Origin: an uncultured Clostridium sp.
Lineage (GTDB): Bacteria; Bacillota; Clostridia; TANB77; CAG-508
NCBI GenBank assembly: GCA_947427205.1
Contig: CANEHB010000016.1
Location: 1 to 43,299, forward strand
Length of the DNA: 43,299 bases
Direction of reading: 5' to 3'
Part shown: piece after piece, positions 15,256 to 24,087 of the stretch
Layout of the letters: each line of letters starts with the position of its first letter
Numbering within the stretch: the first letter of the stretch is position 1
Notes under the pieces: model-generated
What the model saw: the letters and a program-made list of their open reading frames with translations, nothing else
Database searches by the model: none
Told to the model about the DNA's origin: nothing
Made by a program: the position numbers and the translations under genes

Positions 15256-16494
15256 GTGGTGATATATATAGGTTTTTTTACAGCAAAACAATTTTCCGAA
15301 AAATGGGGAATATCAGAAAGAAGAATAATAAAACTATGCAAAGAAGAAAGAATTGCTGGAGCTATAAAAAATGGAATGGTGTGGTTAATACCAGAAGAAA
15401 CGTTAAAACCATCTGATAAAAGAAGAAAAATATCACAATATATTCAAACACAAAAAAATATAGCAATTATTAATATTAACAACAAAATTGCAGAAAATTT
15501 AATTCCAAGCTTAAAAAAAGAAGGTTACAACATAGTAGCAACTTATCTAAAAACAGAAAAAATAGAAAATACTATAGAAGAAATTAATTTATTTGAAATA
15601 GATATGTCTGATAAGAACAACTTACAAAGATTTTTACATAGTAATGGAAAATATTTTAATGGGTTGATTTTTATTGAATTAGAAGATGAATCTAAAAATA
15701 AAGAGTGGTTTATAAAAGAATTTGCAAAAAAAATGGATTGTGAATCAAGTATTATTTTAGTAAATAAATTTAAAGAAAATAGAGAAAATTTGGCACAAAA
15801 AATGGCACAAGAATTAGATGCCAATATAGGAGCTAGAATAAATTTATTAGATTTAAAATTACCAGAAAGTGAAAATTTGATAATAGATTATAAAGAAATA
15901 ACAAATGATATAATAAAATTGTTAACAGGATTTAAAAATACTACAGGAATTACGATACAATCAGATGCTGGATATATAGAATTTTTAGAAAATGAGAGAA
16001 CTAAAGACTTAACAAAAGGAGAATTTTATAGGATTTTAAATTACTATTTTAATAAATTAGACAAAGAATCAAACATGTGGGCAGCATCCATGATGCTTGA
16101 AGATGAGTGGACAGAAGAGCCACTAGAAATGAATTTTAGAATAGTAAATTTGGAAGCAGCAAACAGAGGAGCAAATATAGAAAGAATTTTTATTTTTAGT
16201 AAAGACAAAATAAAAGAATTTAAAGAAAATAAAACTTTAAAAATTTATATGCAAAATAGCAATATTAATACTTTATTTGTAGATTATGATGAAGTTTTAA
16301 AAAAAGAGCCTGAATTACTTAAATTAGTTGGAAATGGATGGGATGGTTTTAATGAAGAAGCTATAGCAGTAGATATACCTGATGATGAAAATTCAAGAGG
16401 ATATATAAGCTCAAATAAAGATGAAATACAAAAAGCATATGAAACATTTAAAAAATTAAAAAAGTATTCAAAAGACTTAAGAGAAATTTTATAA
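15256..16494 (+). CDS. HTH protein with degenerate Rossmann/SDR-like domain
   Basis: About 410 residues in three parts. Residues 8-52 (FTAKQFSEKWGISERRI...GAIKNGMVWLIP) form an excisionase/MerR-like winged helix. Residues about 66-225 resemble a short-chain dehydrogenase that has lost its glycine-rich motif (NIAIININNKIAENLIPSL, then DMSDKNNLQRFL and FNGLIFIEL). The last 170 residues (MWAASMMLEDEW, EAANRGANIERIFIF) resemble effector regions of HTH regulators, unknown to me. The start is odd: both in-frame GTGs (15256, 15259) lie inside AGGTGGTGAT, an almost perfect Shine-Dalgarno, which points to the ATA at 15268 as the true start. Probably a regulator. Confidence 0.65.
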   Translation: MVIYIGFFTAKQFSEKWGISERRIIKLCKEERIAGAIKNGMVWLIPEETLKPSDKRRKISQYIQTQKNIAIININNKIAENLIPSLKKEGYNIVATYLKTEKIENTIEEINLFEIDMSDKNNLQRFLHSNGKYFNGLIFIELEDESKNKEWFIKEFAKKMDCESSIILVNKFKENRENLAQKMAQELDANIGARINLLDLKLPESENLIIDYKEITNDIIKLLTGFKNTTGITIQSDAGYIEFLENERTKDLTKGEFYRILNYYFNKLDKESNMWAASMMLEDEWTEEPLEMNFRIVNLEAANRGANIERIFIFSKDKIKEFKENKTLKIYMQNSNINTLFVDYDEVLKKEPELLKLVGNGWDGFNEEAIAVDIPDDENSRGYISSNKDEIQKAYETFKKLKKYSKDLREIL

Positions 16495-16632
16495 TAAAAG
16501 GTTTTATCTGACTTTAGAAGAAAAGTTAGATTTACAAAAGAAAATGTAATCTTTTACATATTAAAAAGATACTACAAATTATTTAAAATATGAATGATAT
16601 ATTAAAATTAATTTAATTTTAGGAGGATTAAA

Positions 16633-17175
16633 ATGGAATTAACAGTATCTTACATACTTTCACAAATTTTTATTATAATTAATTATTTATTTTTAGCAAT
16701 ATCTTATTATTCAAAAAATAGAAAAACAGTACTTTGTTTAGGATTTATATCTTTAATAGCAAATGGACTTTCGTATGTGTTTTTAAATGCATATTCAGGT
16801 CTTGCAATGTGTATACTTGCATTAATTAGAAATATTATTTTCTTATTTGATGAGAAGAAAAATGGAAAGAGCGATGTAATAACTAAAAAAGATGTTATTA
16901 TATTAATTATATTGTATGCGTTTGCAATAGCTTCAGCATTTTTAACATATGAGGGATTCTTAAGTTTATTATCTATTTTTGCAACTATGTTATATACTTT
17001 TTCTGTTTGGCAAAAGAAAACAATTATATATAAATTAATGGGAATACCAGTAGGAATACTATGGATATTTTATAATATATATATAATGTCGATTTTTGGT
17101 ATAATATTAGAAAGTATATTATTAGTTTGTTCAATATCAGGATTTATAATAGAATTTAAGAAAAATAAAAATTAA
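16633..17175 (+). CDS. YgjV-like inner membrane protein (copy 2)
   Basis: A 180-residue membrane protein with about six hydrophobic helices, a paralogue of 5882-6412. It shares the LSQIFIIINYLFLAISYYSKNRKTV opening, the FLNAYSGL segment (FLNAFSAV in copy 1) and the YTFSVWQKK motif near residue 120. Function unknown. The AGGAGG is strong. It is followed by a terminator and may be transcribed with the HTH gene or alone. Confidence 0.75.
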   Translation: MELTVSYILSQIFIIINYLFLAISYYSKNRKTVLCLGFISLIANGLSYVFLNAYSGLAMCILALIRNIIFLFDEKKNGKSDVITKKDVIILIILYAFAIASAFLTYEGFLSLLSIFATMLYTFSVWQKKTIIYKLMGIPVGILWIFYNIYIMSIFGIILESILLVCSISGFIIEFKKNKN

Positions 17176-17197
17176 AGAATGGATTTATAGTAAAGTT

Positions 17198-17239
17198 AAC
17201 TCATACTATCAAGATATAACTTGATAGTATGAGTTTTAT
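17198..17239 (+). terminator. Intrinsic terminator
   Basis: Perfect 16-bp stem AACTCATACTATCAAG / partner (17198-17213, 17220-17235), loop ATATAA, followed by TTTATTT. Confidence 0.85.
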
Positions 17240-17415
17240 TTAGAATTTATGCAATATAACAATTTAATATTTGAGTTTTATCATGTAAAATTTGATGTAT
17301 TCAACAATATATAATCTCCCTTTTTATTTGCAATTTTTTCATAAATTTTTGCTTTTATTCTATAAAATATTTTGATATAATAAATTTAATTTTATTGGAG
17401 GAAATAATATTTTAT

Positions 17416-18813
17416 ATGAATATTTATGGAATAAAAAATATAACTGATAATGAATTAAATTTTAAATATGATAAATATTATAGAGAAGTTGCATTAAAAC
17501 TAAAAAACTTGTTATCAGATGAAGAAAGAAATATTTTAAGAAAAGAAGAACAAGAAAGATTTAGTAGTTTAAATAATATAGAAATAAATTTAGAAGAACT
17601 AAAAAACAGATTTATAGATTTAATAACAGATAAAAATTCTGAAAAATATTTATGGATATTATATAGTAAATATCAAAATGATGAAAATTATATTGATAAA
17701 ATAAGCAATATTTTAAAAAAAGAAAATGATGTTATTAGAGGTGGAACAAATACATATAAAGTAAATGGTTGGATGGCACATACTCTATATGTTTATCAAA
17801 TTACAAATTATAATATTGCTAAAAATATTGAACTTGTAAATTTTGATGGAAATGAAGATAATAAAAATCAATTAAAAGAGTTACATGAGTTATACGAAAA
17901 ATTAAGTATAGAATCTAAATTTTTGTTAAGAATATTTTGTCTAATACATGATATAGGAGTTATTGAAGATATAAAATATCATGATGTTTTAGGAGAAAAA
18001 TATGTAGAGAAAGTTTTAGAAGAAATTGGGTTAACTCAAAAAGAATTAGAAAAAAATAATATAAATATAGATTTAAAAGATTTTGTGAAAATATTGCAAG
18101 GTATAATAAAATACCATACTCTAATAACATCTTTATCTGCAGAAAGTAATGATGATTATGTAGAAGATTCTTATAAAAATTTAATAGAAAATATACCAGA
18201 TATAGAAAGTATAGAAAAACAAATACCAGAAATATTATTTATAATGGCATATGGAGATATAATAGCTGTTGATGAAAGCTTAATGGATATAGAAAAATAT
18301 CAAAGAACTAAAGAAGGATATGTATTTTTTAAAGAAATAACTGAAAATATACCACATACAAGAAATAAAGAAAAGATTACAATTGATAGAATATGTGATA
18401 CTGCTGGAAAAATTAAATATGAAACTTTAAAAAATGAGCTTGATTCTATATTAGAGAAAAATAATATAGATAAAGATGATTTTATAGAAGATATGTATAA
18501 TATAAGACTTATGAGATATACAGGTCCTTTAATGAAAAATGTAAATGATGTAAGTTTGACTATAAAAATATATAATGAATTATTTAAACTAATTACAGCT
18601 TTAGATGGAAGAAATGCACTAAAAGAATATACTATTTTTTTTGTTCCAGATAAACATGAAAATGAATTTGTAAAAGAGTTTAAAAATAATAATTTTTTTA
18701 AATGTGTAGAAAAAATGAAAAAAGAACAAAAAGAATTTGCTGAATTTGGAAATACAAGAATAGAAAAAGAAGTAATGTCAGTAGAGAAAAAAATTCTTAT
18801 AAGAATAATTTAA
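17416..18813 (+). CDS. HD-domain protein, probable phosphohydrolase
   Basis: A protein of about 465 residues. The HD metal site is visible: H in WMAHTLYVYQ (about 122), HD in CLIHDIGVIEDIKYHDVLGEKY (about 178-179), a further H in IKYHTLITSL and a D in AYGDIIAVDE. This order fits HD-type phosphohydrolases acting on nucleotides or phosphodiesters. The flanking 110 N-terminal and 170 C-terminal residues are unknown. A TTG start at 17395 overlaps its own GGAGG; the ATG at 17416 is 14 bases from GGAGG, longer than usual, and ATA at 17407 would have better spacing, so the start is unsettled. Confidence 0.75.
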   Translation: MNIYGIKNITDNELNFKYDKYYREVALKLKNLLSDEERNILRKEEQERFSSLNNIEINLEELKNRFIDLITDKNSEKYLWILYSKYQNDENYIDKISNILKKENDVIRGGTNTYKVNGWMAHTLYVYQITNYNIAKNIELVNFDGNEDNKNQLKELHELYEKLSIESKFLLRIFCLIHDIGVIEDIKYHDVLGEKYVEKVLEEIGLTQKELEKNNINIDLKDFVKILQGIIKYHTLITSLSAESNDDYVEDSYKNLIENIPDIESIEKQIPEILFIMAYGDIIAVDESLMDIEKYQRTKEGYVFFKEITENIPHTRNKEKITIDRICDTAGKIKYETLKNELDSILEKNNIDKDDFIEDMYNIRLMRYTGPLMKNVNDVSLTIKIYNELFKLITALDGRNALKEYTIFFVPDKHENEFVKEFKNNNFFKCVEKMKKEQKEFAEFGNTRIEKEVMSVEKKILIRII

Positions 18814-18821
18814 ATATTTAT

Positions 18822-18852
18822 TAGACGATAAATAAAAATATCGTCTATTTTT
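18822..18852 (+). terminator. Intrinsic terminator of the HD gene
   Basis: TAGACGATA (18822-18830) pairs with TATCGTCTA (18839-18847), loop of eight, then TTTTTAT. Confidence 0.85.
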
Positions 18853-18991
18853 ATAATGATCTCTTTTGTTCTTTAATAAGAAAGTGATTTGTATTTCCTA
18901 ATTAAATAAAGGCTTTACAAATATTTGTAATTTATTATATAGAAAATTATTTTTTACTTTTGTATAAAGAGATTGTAAGCTAACTGTTTTA

Positions 18992-19020
18992 TTGCAAAAT
19001 TTACATAATTATTGTATAAT
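18992..19020 (+). promoter_or_regulatory. Sigma-A-type promoter of the TPM-LemA unit
   Basis: TTGCAA at 18992-18997, a 17-base spacer, and a perfect TATAAT at 19015-19020. Confidence 0.75.
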
Positions 19021-19146
19021 TAAAATATTGTAATTTTAGCAATAGATCTCAGTATTCAAAGAAATGAAAGGAGATGAAAATGATTTCTTAAACAAGTAAG
19101 GCAATCGAAACTAGTAAACAACAGTTAAAGAAATGGAGGAGAAGAG

Positions 19147-21066
19147 ATGAACTCAAAAAACAAAGGAACTCGGAAATGGTATGGAATTTTAATTGCTATC
19201 GTGATTTTTGTTTTGGCAGGTAATGCAGTTATAGCAGAAGCAAAAGAAAACGGTGCAGGAGTTAATCCATACTCGCAACCAGTTGAAGAGCAGACAACTG
19301 AATTTTATGTTAATGATTTTGCTGGATATTTTACAGAGGAACAAAAAAATAGCATAATTGAAAAAGCTGCTCAGCTTGAAGAAGAAACTGGTGGAATCCA
19401 ATTGGTAATTTCAACAGTTAATACTTGGGGAAAAGGAAGAACAGGAGAATCCTATACTCATGCAATGTATAACCAGTATGAAATAGGCGAAAAAAGCATG
19501 GGAATACTCATTACTTTTTCAAGAGAAGAACGAGAGATACTGTTTGAGACTGGAAAAAATATGCAGATCTTCATTACAGATGCTCAGATTAATGATTTAT
19601 TAGATGGTGTAATGGGATCTTTTGCAAATGATCAGATTGCAGAAGGATTAATGTTATTACAGGATGATGTAATAGAAGAAATCCGTTGGGCAGTGCCTGA
19701 AGATTGGCAGAATCAGTTTACTTCAACAGTAAAAGATGAAAGTCCTACAGCTTCAGAAAAATCTTCAAATAATAGCGCACTTATAGTTATGTTATTAATA
19801 TTAGCTGCATTATTAATAATATTATTGATTATTTCATATAAGTTAAAGCGAAAGCTCGATTCAAGTGAAACAGAAAAAAATAAACAAAAAAGAAAAATTG
19901 ATAGGCTTGAAGCTGAGATTGAAGAGTCTAAGAAAGAGGCTGAATTTTGCTTAGAAACTGCAGAAAAAGAAGCTAAGAAAAACGAGGAAGGTTTAAATAA
20001 GCAGATTACAGAAGCATGGAACAAAGTTAATGTTTTAAACACACAATATGCAATACTTTCGGCATGGTATGAAAGAGCAAAAGTTTTACATCCTGAGTTA
20101 GACTCTGAAATCGAAATAATGATTGAAAATGAGTTTAAGGCTAAAGCAGATGAAGTTGATCAGGAAATTCAAAAGTGCATCGATTTGGCAGCAAATCCAT
20201 CTCATATTGTGACTTTTCAAAAAGCTATTGACGCCTTTGAGGCATTAGATGATAATGCTAAAAGATATATAAAATCGGATATAAAAAGGTTATATGAATA
20301 TTTGGAGAAAGCTATTAATATGAAAGATGAACTTGAGAAGGAAGAAGCCAGAAGAGTTGCTACAGAAGCAAGTAACAAAATAAGCTGTATTATGGAGAGA
20401 TGTTCTACAGGAAATATTGAGACATATGAAGATTTAATGTCTGCGTATCATATATATGAGAGACTTACTAAACTTCAGAAGGATGTTTTTCCTGATGCAG
20501 AGATGATTAAAAAATTGCGAAACTTAATTTCTGATGCTAATAAGGACTGTGAAGATGTAGAAGCTGTAAATAATGCTATGGAAAAAGTGAGGCGTGCTAT
20601 AAATGGCATTATTACTGCCGATGAGAATGATCTTGATAAGCTTGAAAAAGCACACAAAGCATATAAAGCTTTATCAGATAGACAGAAGAACTATTTTGAT
20701 GATGAACTGCTTAGCCATCTAAAAAAATTAATTAGGCAGGCTGAAGAAGATCGTGATAGAGAAGAAAGGCGAAGAAGAGAGAGAAATCATCATAATAGTT
20801 ATAATAGTGGTCTTATGCATGGTAGTATGGGACAGAATCATTCACATATGAGTACACCACCATATAGATCCTCTGGAAATTCTCATAATACAAGTAATAA
20901 TTCCAGACCAAGTGGTGGTTCGGCAGTAAACAGATCAACCAGTAGAAAATCAACATCCAATAGAACTGGGGGAAGTTCAACAAGAAGACACACTACTACA
21001 TCAAATAAAGTCACTACAGGACGTGGTGGTAAAGGAAGTGGAGCCACCATAAAGAGAAAAATTTAA
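19147..21066 (+). CDS. TPM-domain membrane protein with long cytoplasmic coiled coil
   Basis: 639 residues. A signal or first TM (WYGILIAIVIFVLAGNAVIA) is followed by a TPM (YgcG-type) domain, about 53-180 (VNDFAGYFTEEQ, IQLVISTVNTWGKGR, GILITFSREEREILFETG). A second TM (211-232) leads to a basic stop and coiled coil (about 235-300), then helical repeats around FEALDDNAKRYI, TKLQKDVF and ALSDRQKNYF, each built like short FIVAR-type helical units. The tail from about 545 is rich in Ser, Gly, Arg and His. TPM proteins often pair with LemA proteins, as here (16 bases downstream). Codon usage is foreign, and codon 9 is an in-frame CGG followed by A. Confidence 0.85.
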   Translation: MNSKNKGTRKWYGILIAIVIFVLAGNAVIAEAKENGAGVNPYSQPVEEQTTEFYVNDFAGYFTEEQKNSIIEKAAQLEEETGGIQLVISTVNTWGKGRTGESYTHAMYNQYEIGEKSMGILITFSREEREILFETGKNMQIFITDAQINDLLDGVMGSFANDQIAEGLMLLQDDVIEEIRWAVPEDWQNQFTSTVKDESPTASEKSSNNSALIVMLLILAALLIILLIISYKLKRKLDSSETEKNKQKRKIDRLEAEIEESKKEAEFCLETAEKEAKKNEEGLNKQITEAWNKVNVLNTQYAILSAWYERAKVLHPELDSEIEIMIENEFKAKADEVDQEIQKCIDLAANPSHIVTFQKAIDAFEALDDNAKRYIKSDIKRLYEYLEKAINMKDELEKEEARRVATEASNKISCIMERCSTGNIETYEDLMSAYHIYERLTKLQKDVFPDAEMIKKLRNLISDANKDCEDVEAVNNAMEKVRRAINGIITADENDLDKLEKAHKAYKALSDRQKNYFDDELLSHLKKLIRQAEEDRDREERRRRERNHHNSYNSGLMHGSMGQNHSHMSTPPYRSSGNSHNTSNNSRPSGGSAVNRSTSRKSTSNRTGGSSTRRHTTTSNKVTTGRGGKGSGATIKRKI

Positions 21067-21082
21067 ACAGCGAGGTATGAAT

Positions 21083-21739
21083 ATGAATGAAGAATATGAA
21101 AACAGCCAGTATGATAATCAGAATAGTCAAAAAACTATTATCACATGGCGGTTTATTGTAGGAATTGTTGTAGGAATTACTGTTATTATGATTCTGAAAG
21201 GAACTGGTGGGTTTATAAATTCTTGTATAGATACTTATAATGAACTTGTAAGTCTTCAAGAGGAGGTAAATCAAGCCCAAAGCGAAGTGGAAAACGCAAT
21301 GCAGAGGAGAGCAGAACTTATACCAGATTTGGTAGAAACGCTAAAAGCGTCTGATGCACATGATGAGCAATTATATGCAGAAGTATCTTCAGCAAGTGAA
21401 AATTTGCTTAATGTTATTTCGGGAGACAGCCCAGAAGCAATAAGTGATGCAGACTATGAGTTGTCTCTTGCAATCAATAGAATGATTGTTTTTGTGCGTG
21501 AGTACCCTGATATAATAGACAAAGAAAAGTATTCTAAGTTTATGACACAGCTTGAAGGATCTGTAAATAGAATATTGGTAAGCAGAAGTAATTATAATGA
21601 GGTTGTGGAAACTTATAATACGAAGGTCCGGCAATACCCTGGAATGATTGTCGCAAAGATGTTTGGATTTGATGTAGCAGAATATTTCAAAGCTGATGAT
21701 ATTGCAAAAAGTGAACTTAATTTTGTGAATTTTGACTAA
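21083..21739 (+). CDS. LemA-family protein
   Basis: 218 residues from the ATG at 21083, which has GAGG seven bases upstream (21077 is too close). Short N-terminal tail, one TM at about 23-39, then the LemA helical domain: YNELVSLQEEVNQAQSEVENAMQRR followed by ELIPDLVETLKA, and at the end SRSNYNEVVETYNTKVRQYPG with the typical MFGF and AEYFKADD. Family members are membrane-anchored cytoplasmic or surface helical bundles of uncertain function, very often beside TPM proteins. Two in-frame CGG codons (21149, 21629) encode Arg here and cannot be frameshift sites, because the LemA frame continues. Confidence 0.9.
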   Translation: MNEEYENSQYDNQNSQKTIITWRFIVGIVVGITVIMILKGTGGFINSCIDTYNELVSLQEEVNQAQSEVENAMQRRAELIPDLVETLKASDAHDEQLYAEVSSASENLLNVISGDSPEAISDADYELSLAINRMIVFVREYPDIIDKEKYSKFMTQLEGSVNRILVSRSNYNEVVETYNTKVRQYPGMIVAKMFGFDVAEYFKADDIAKSELNFVNFD

Positions 21740-21776
21740 ATTCGAGAAATAAAGAAGAGTTTATTATCTAAAGTAT

Positions 21777-21815
21777 ATACCCTAGGTTGACAAGTGTCGG
21801 CTTGGGGTATTTTAC
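21777..21815 (+). terminator. Intrinsic terminator of the TPM-LemA unit
   Basis: TACCCTAGG pairs with CTTGGGGTA (two or three G-U pairs), with an inner GACA/TGTC pairing in the loop, then TTTTACTTATT. Confidence 0.8.
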
Positions 21816-21870
21816 TTATTATCTTGATATATATTCTTTTTTATGATATAAAAAAAGTAAGAGGAAAAGT

Positions 21871-23154
21871 ATGGAAAAATTAAAAGATAAATATAAATTT
21901 TTATTAATACTTATTATTATTTTTGCAATTTTTATTAGAATAGTTTTTATATGCAAAAATACTATATCAGATTATCAATTTGATGTTGGAATTGGAACAT
22001 TAGCTTCAGAAGAAGATTATAATAATTTATATGAAAGTTTTGAAGAAGAGCCAAATACAGGAAGACATATAAATTATATAATGCAACTTTATACTTATAA
22101 TTCTTTACCAAATAAAATTATAGGTCAATTTTACCATCCACCTTTACATCATTTTATAATGTCAAGTTGGCTTAAAATAGCAGATAATATTTCAAATATT
22201 AGTAGTTTTAAATTTGAGAGTATGCAATTTATTACTTTAATATATTCAAGTATAATACTTATTTTCTTATATAAAATATTAAAAGAATTGGAAATTGAAG
22301 ATAAAAATAAAATTATACCAATACTTTTATTCTCGTTTTATCCATTATATATTTTTATGTCAGGTTCAATAAACAATGATGAACTTGTAACAATGTTTGC
22401 AGTTATAGAACTATTCTACTTAATAAGATGGCAAAAAAATCCTAGTATGAAAAATGCAGTAATAATTGCATTATGTATAGGACTAGGTTTAATGACTAAA
22501 ACATCTATGATAGTTATGCTTGTACCAACTATCTATGTATATTTTAAAAAGTTAATAGAATTTGTAAATAGTGATAGGAGTATAAGAAAATTATTAATAG
22601 AATTATTTGTTTTTTTTGTGATATCAAGCACTTTGGGGTTATGGTTTCAAATTAGAAGTTTAATTAATAATCTAAATACTTTAGGAATTATTCAACCATA
22701 TGAATATTTAAGTATAGCAAATGAAAGCATATTTGCTAGATTTGGAATAAGTAATATTTTTAAATCTAGCAATGTAAATATATGGAATTATCTAATTTAT
22801 TCTTCGTTGAATTTTGTAGTAAGTGAAAAAGTAACAGCATATAACATAATTATGGCGATATTAGTAATTACTTTGATAGTAGATATTATATATTTCATTT
22901 TTAAGAATATAAAAAGTTATAAAGTATTATTCATTACTTTATTAACTTGGTGGATATCTTATTTTTACTTAAATATTAGTATGCCATATACATGTTCAAT
23001 GCATTCTAGATACATGGTAGTACCAATTTCAATCGGAATTATTTATTTAGGATTAGGTATGAAAAATGAGAAAAATAAAGTACTAAAAATTCAAGTATAT
23101 ATATCTTCAACTACAATCTTCTTAATGAGTATTTTTAAATTTATTTTATATTGA
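21871..23154 (+). CDS. GT-C-type glycosyltransferase, PMT/ArnT-like membrane protein
   Basis: A 427-residue membrane protein with about ten hydrophobic helices. After TM1 the first outer loop carries SDYQFDVGIG and FYHPPLHHF, the acidic and PPLHH features typical of GT39/GT83-like enzymes that use polyprenyl-phosphate sugars. GSINNDELVTMF resembles the second loop of the family. The usual soluble C-terminal domain is short or absent. Acceptor and donor are unknown. Native AT-rich codon use; the gene ends with TGA. Confidence 0.75.
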   Translation: MEKLKDKYKFLLILIIIFAIFIRIVFICKNTISDYQFDVGIGTLASEEDYNNLYESFEEEPNTGRHINYIMQLYTYNSLPNKIIGQFYHPPLHHFIMSSWLKIADNISNISSFKFESMQFITLIYSSIILIFLYKILKELEIEDKNKIIPILLFSFYPLYIFMSGSINNDELVTMFAVIELFYLIRWQKNPSMKNAVIIALCIGLGLMTKTSMIVMLVPTIYVYFKKLIEFVNSDRSIRKLLIELFVFFVISSTLGLWFQIRSLINNLNTLGIIQPYEYLSIANESIFARFGISNIFKSSNVNIWNYLIYSSLNFVVSEKVTAYNIIMAILVITLIVDIIYFIFKNIKSYKVLFITLLTWWISYFYLNISMPYTCSMHSRYMVVPISIGIIYLGLGMKNEKNKVLKIQVYISSTTIFLMSIFKFILY

Positions 23155-23332
23155 TTTGTTCACACAATGTTTACAATTATTTAATATTAATTTAATAAAG
23201 TATATATAAAATCAGATTGTAAAATAAAAATTGTAGAAATATACAAAAATAGAAATGAAAAAAGATTTTTTATTTAAAGTTAGAGAACTTAAAATAAAAG
23301 TCTTTTAATTATAAAAAAGAAAGGATGATTGA

Positions 23333-24073
23333 ATGGTAGAAGAAGAAAAAGAATATTTAATTAGTATGGAGAATAATTTAGTAAATAAAGAAAAAATAAA
23401 TATAAAAGATAATAATTTTGAAAAGATAATGTTTTTATATAGTTCAGCGTTAAAAGAAATAAAAACTAAAATGGAGATATTGCAAGAGGAACTTAAATTA
23501 TTTTCAAATTACGATCCAATAGAATATATATCAACTAGAATAAAAAAGCCAGAAACTATAATAGAAAAACTAAAAAGAAAAAATCATGAGTTAACTTATG
23601 AAAATATGTTTGAATATATTAATGATATTGCAGGGATAAGAATAGTTTGTAATTTTAAAAGTGATGTTTACAAATTGGTTGAAATTATAGAAGGATTTCA
23701 AGATATTAGAATATTAAATAAAAAAGATTTTATGAAAAATCCAAAAAAGAGTGGTTATATGAGTTATCACTTAATAATAGAAGTACCAGTTAATTTTTCA
23801 TCAGGAATAATGTATGTTAAAGTAGAAATTCAGATTAGAACTTTAGGTATGGACTTTTGGGCAAGTTTAGAACATAAATTAAAATATAAAAATCCTAATA
23901 TTTCTAAAAATGAATCTAAAAATCTTATAAAGTATGCAAAAGTAATAAATAACATTGATGAAAATATGCTTACAATTTCAAATAAATTAGAAAAAGAAAA
24001 AAATAATAACATAATGATAGCAGCTGAGAACAACAAAAAAGATGATATGAAAAAATTTGATTTTAAACTATAA
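23333..24073 (+). CDS. Small alarmone synthetase, RelQ/YjbM-like GTP pyrophosphokinase
   Basis: A 246-residue single-domain (p)ppGpp synthetase, lacking the HD and TGS domains of full RelA/SpoT. Synthetase motifs are present: STRIKKPETIIEKLKRK (about 67-83), INDIAGIRIVCNF (96-108), NPKKSGYMSYHLI (136-148) and VEIQIRTLGMDFWASLEHKL (164-183), with the catalytic E/Q-x-R segment. It transfers pyrophosphate from ATP to GTP or GDP. It precedes an HD-domain gene by 14 bases, so the two are probably one operon, and the HD partner may oppose or modulate it. Confidence 0.9.
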   Translation: MVEEEKEYLISMENNLVNKEKINIKDNNFEKIMFLYSSALKEIKTKMEILQEELKLFSNYDPIEYISTRIKKPETIIEKLKRKNHELTYENMFEYINDIAGIRIVCNFKSDVYKLVEIIEGFQDIRILNKKDFMKNPKKSGYMSYHLIIEVPVNFSSGIMYVKVEIQIRTLGMDFWASLEHKLKYKNPNISKNESKNLIKYAKVINNIDENMLTISNKLEKEKNNNIMIAAENNKKDDMKKFDFKL

Positions 24074-24087
24074 AAGAGGTAGATAAA

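Larger units (their letters stand above)
18814..19146 (+). other. Intergenic region with terminator, promoter and short leader ORF
   Basis: Contains the HD gene terminator (18822-18852), a near-consensus promoter (18992-19020), and an AAGGAG followed by a tiny ORF ATG ATT TCT TAA (19080-19091) ahead of the TPM gene. The tiny ORF may be a leader peptide or chance. Confidence 0.5.
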
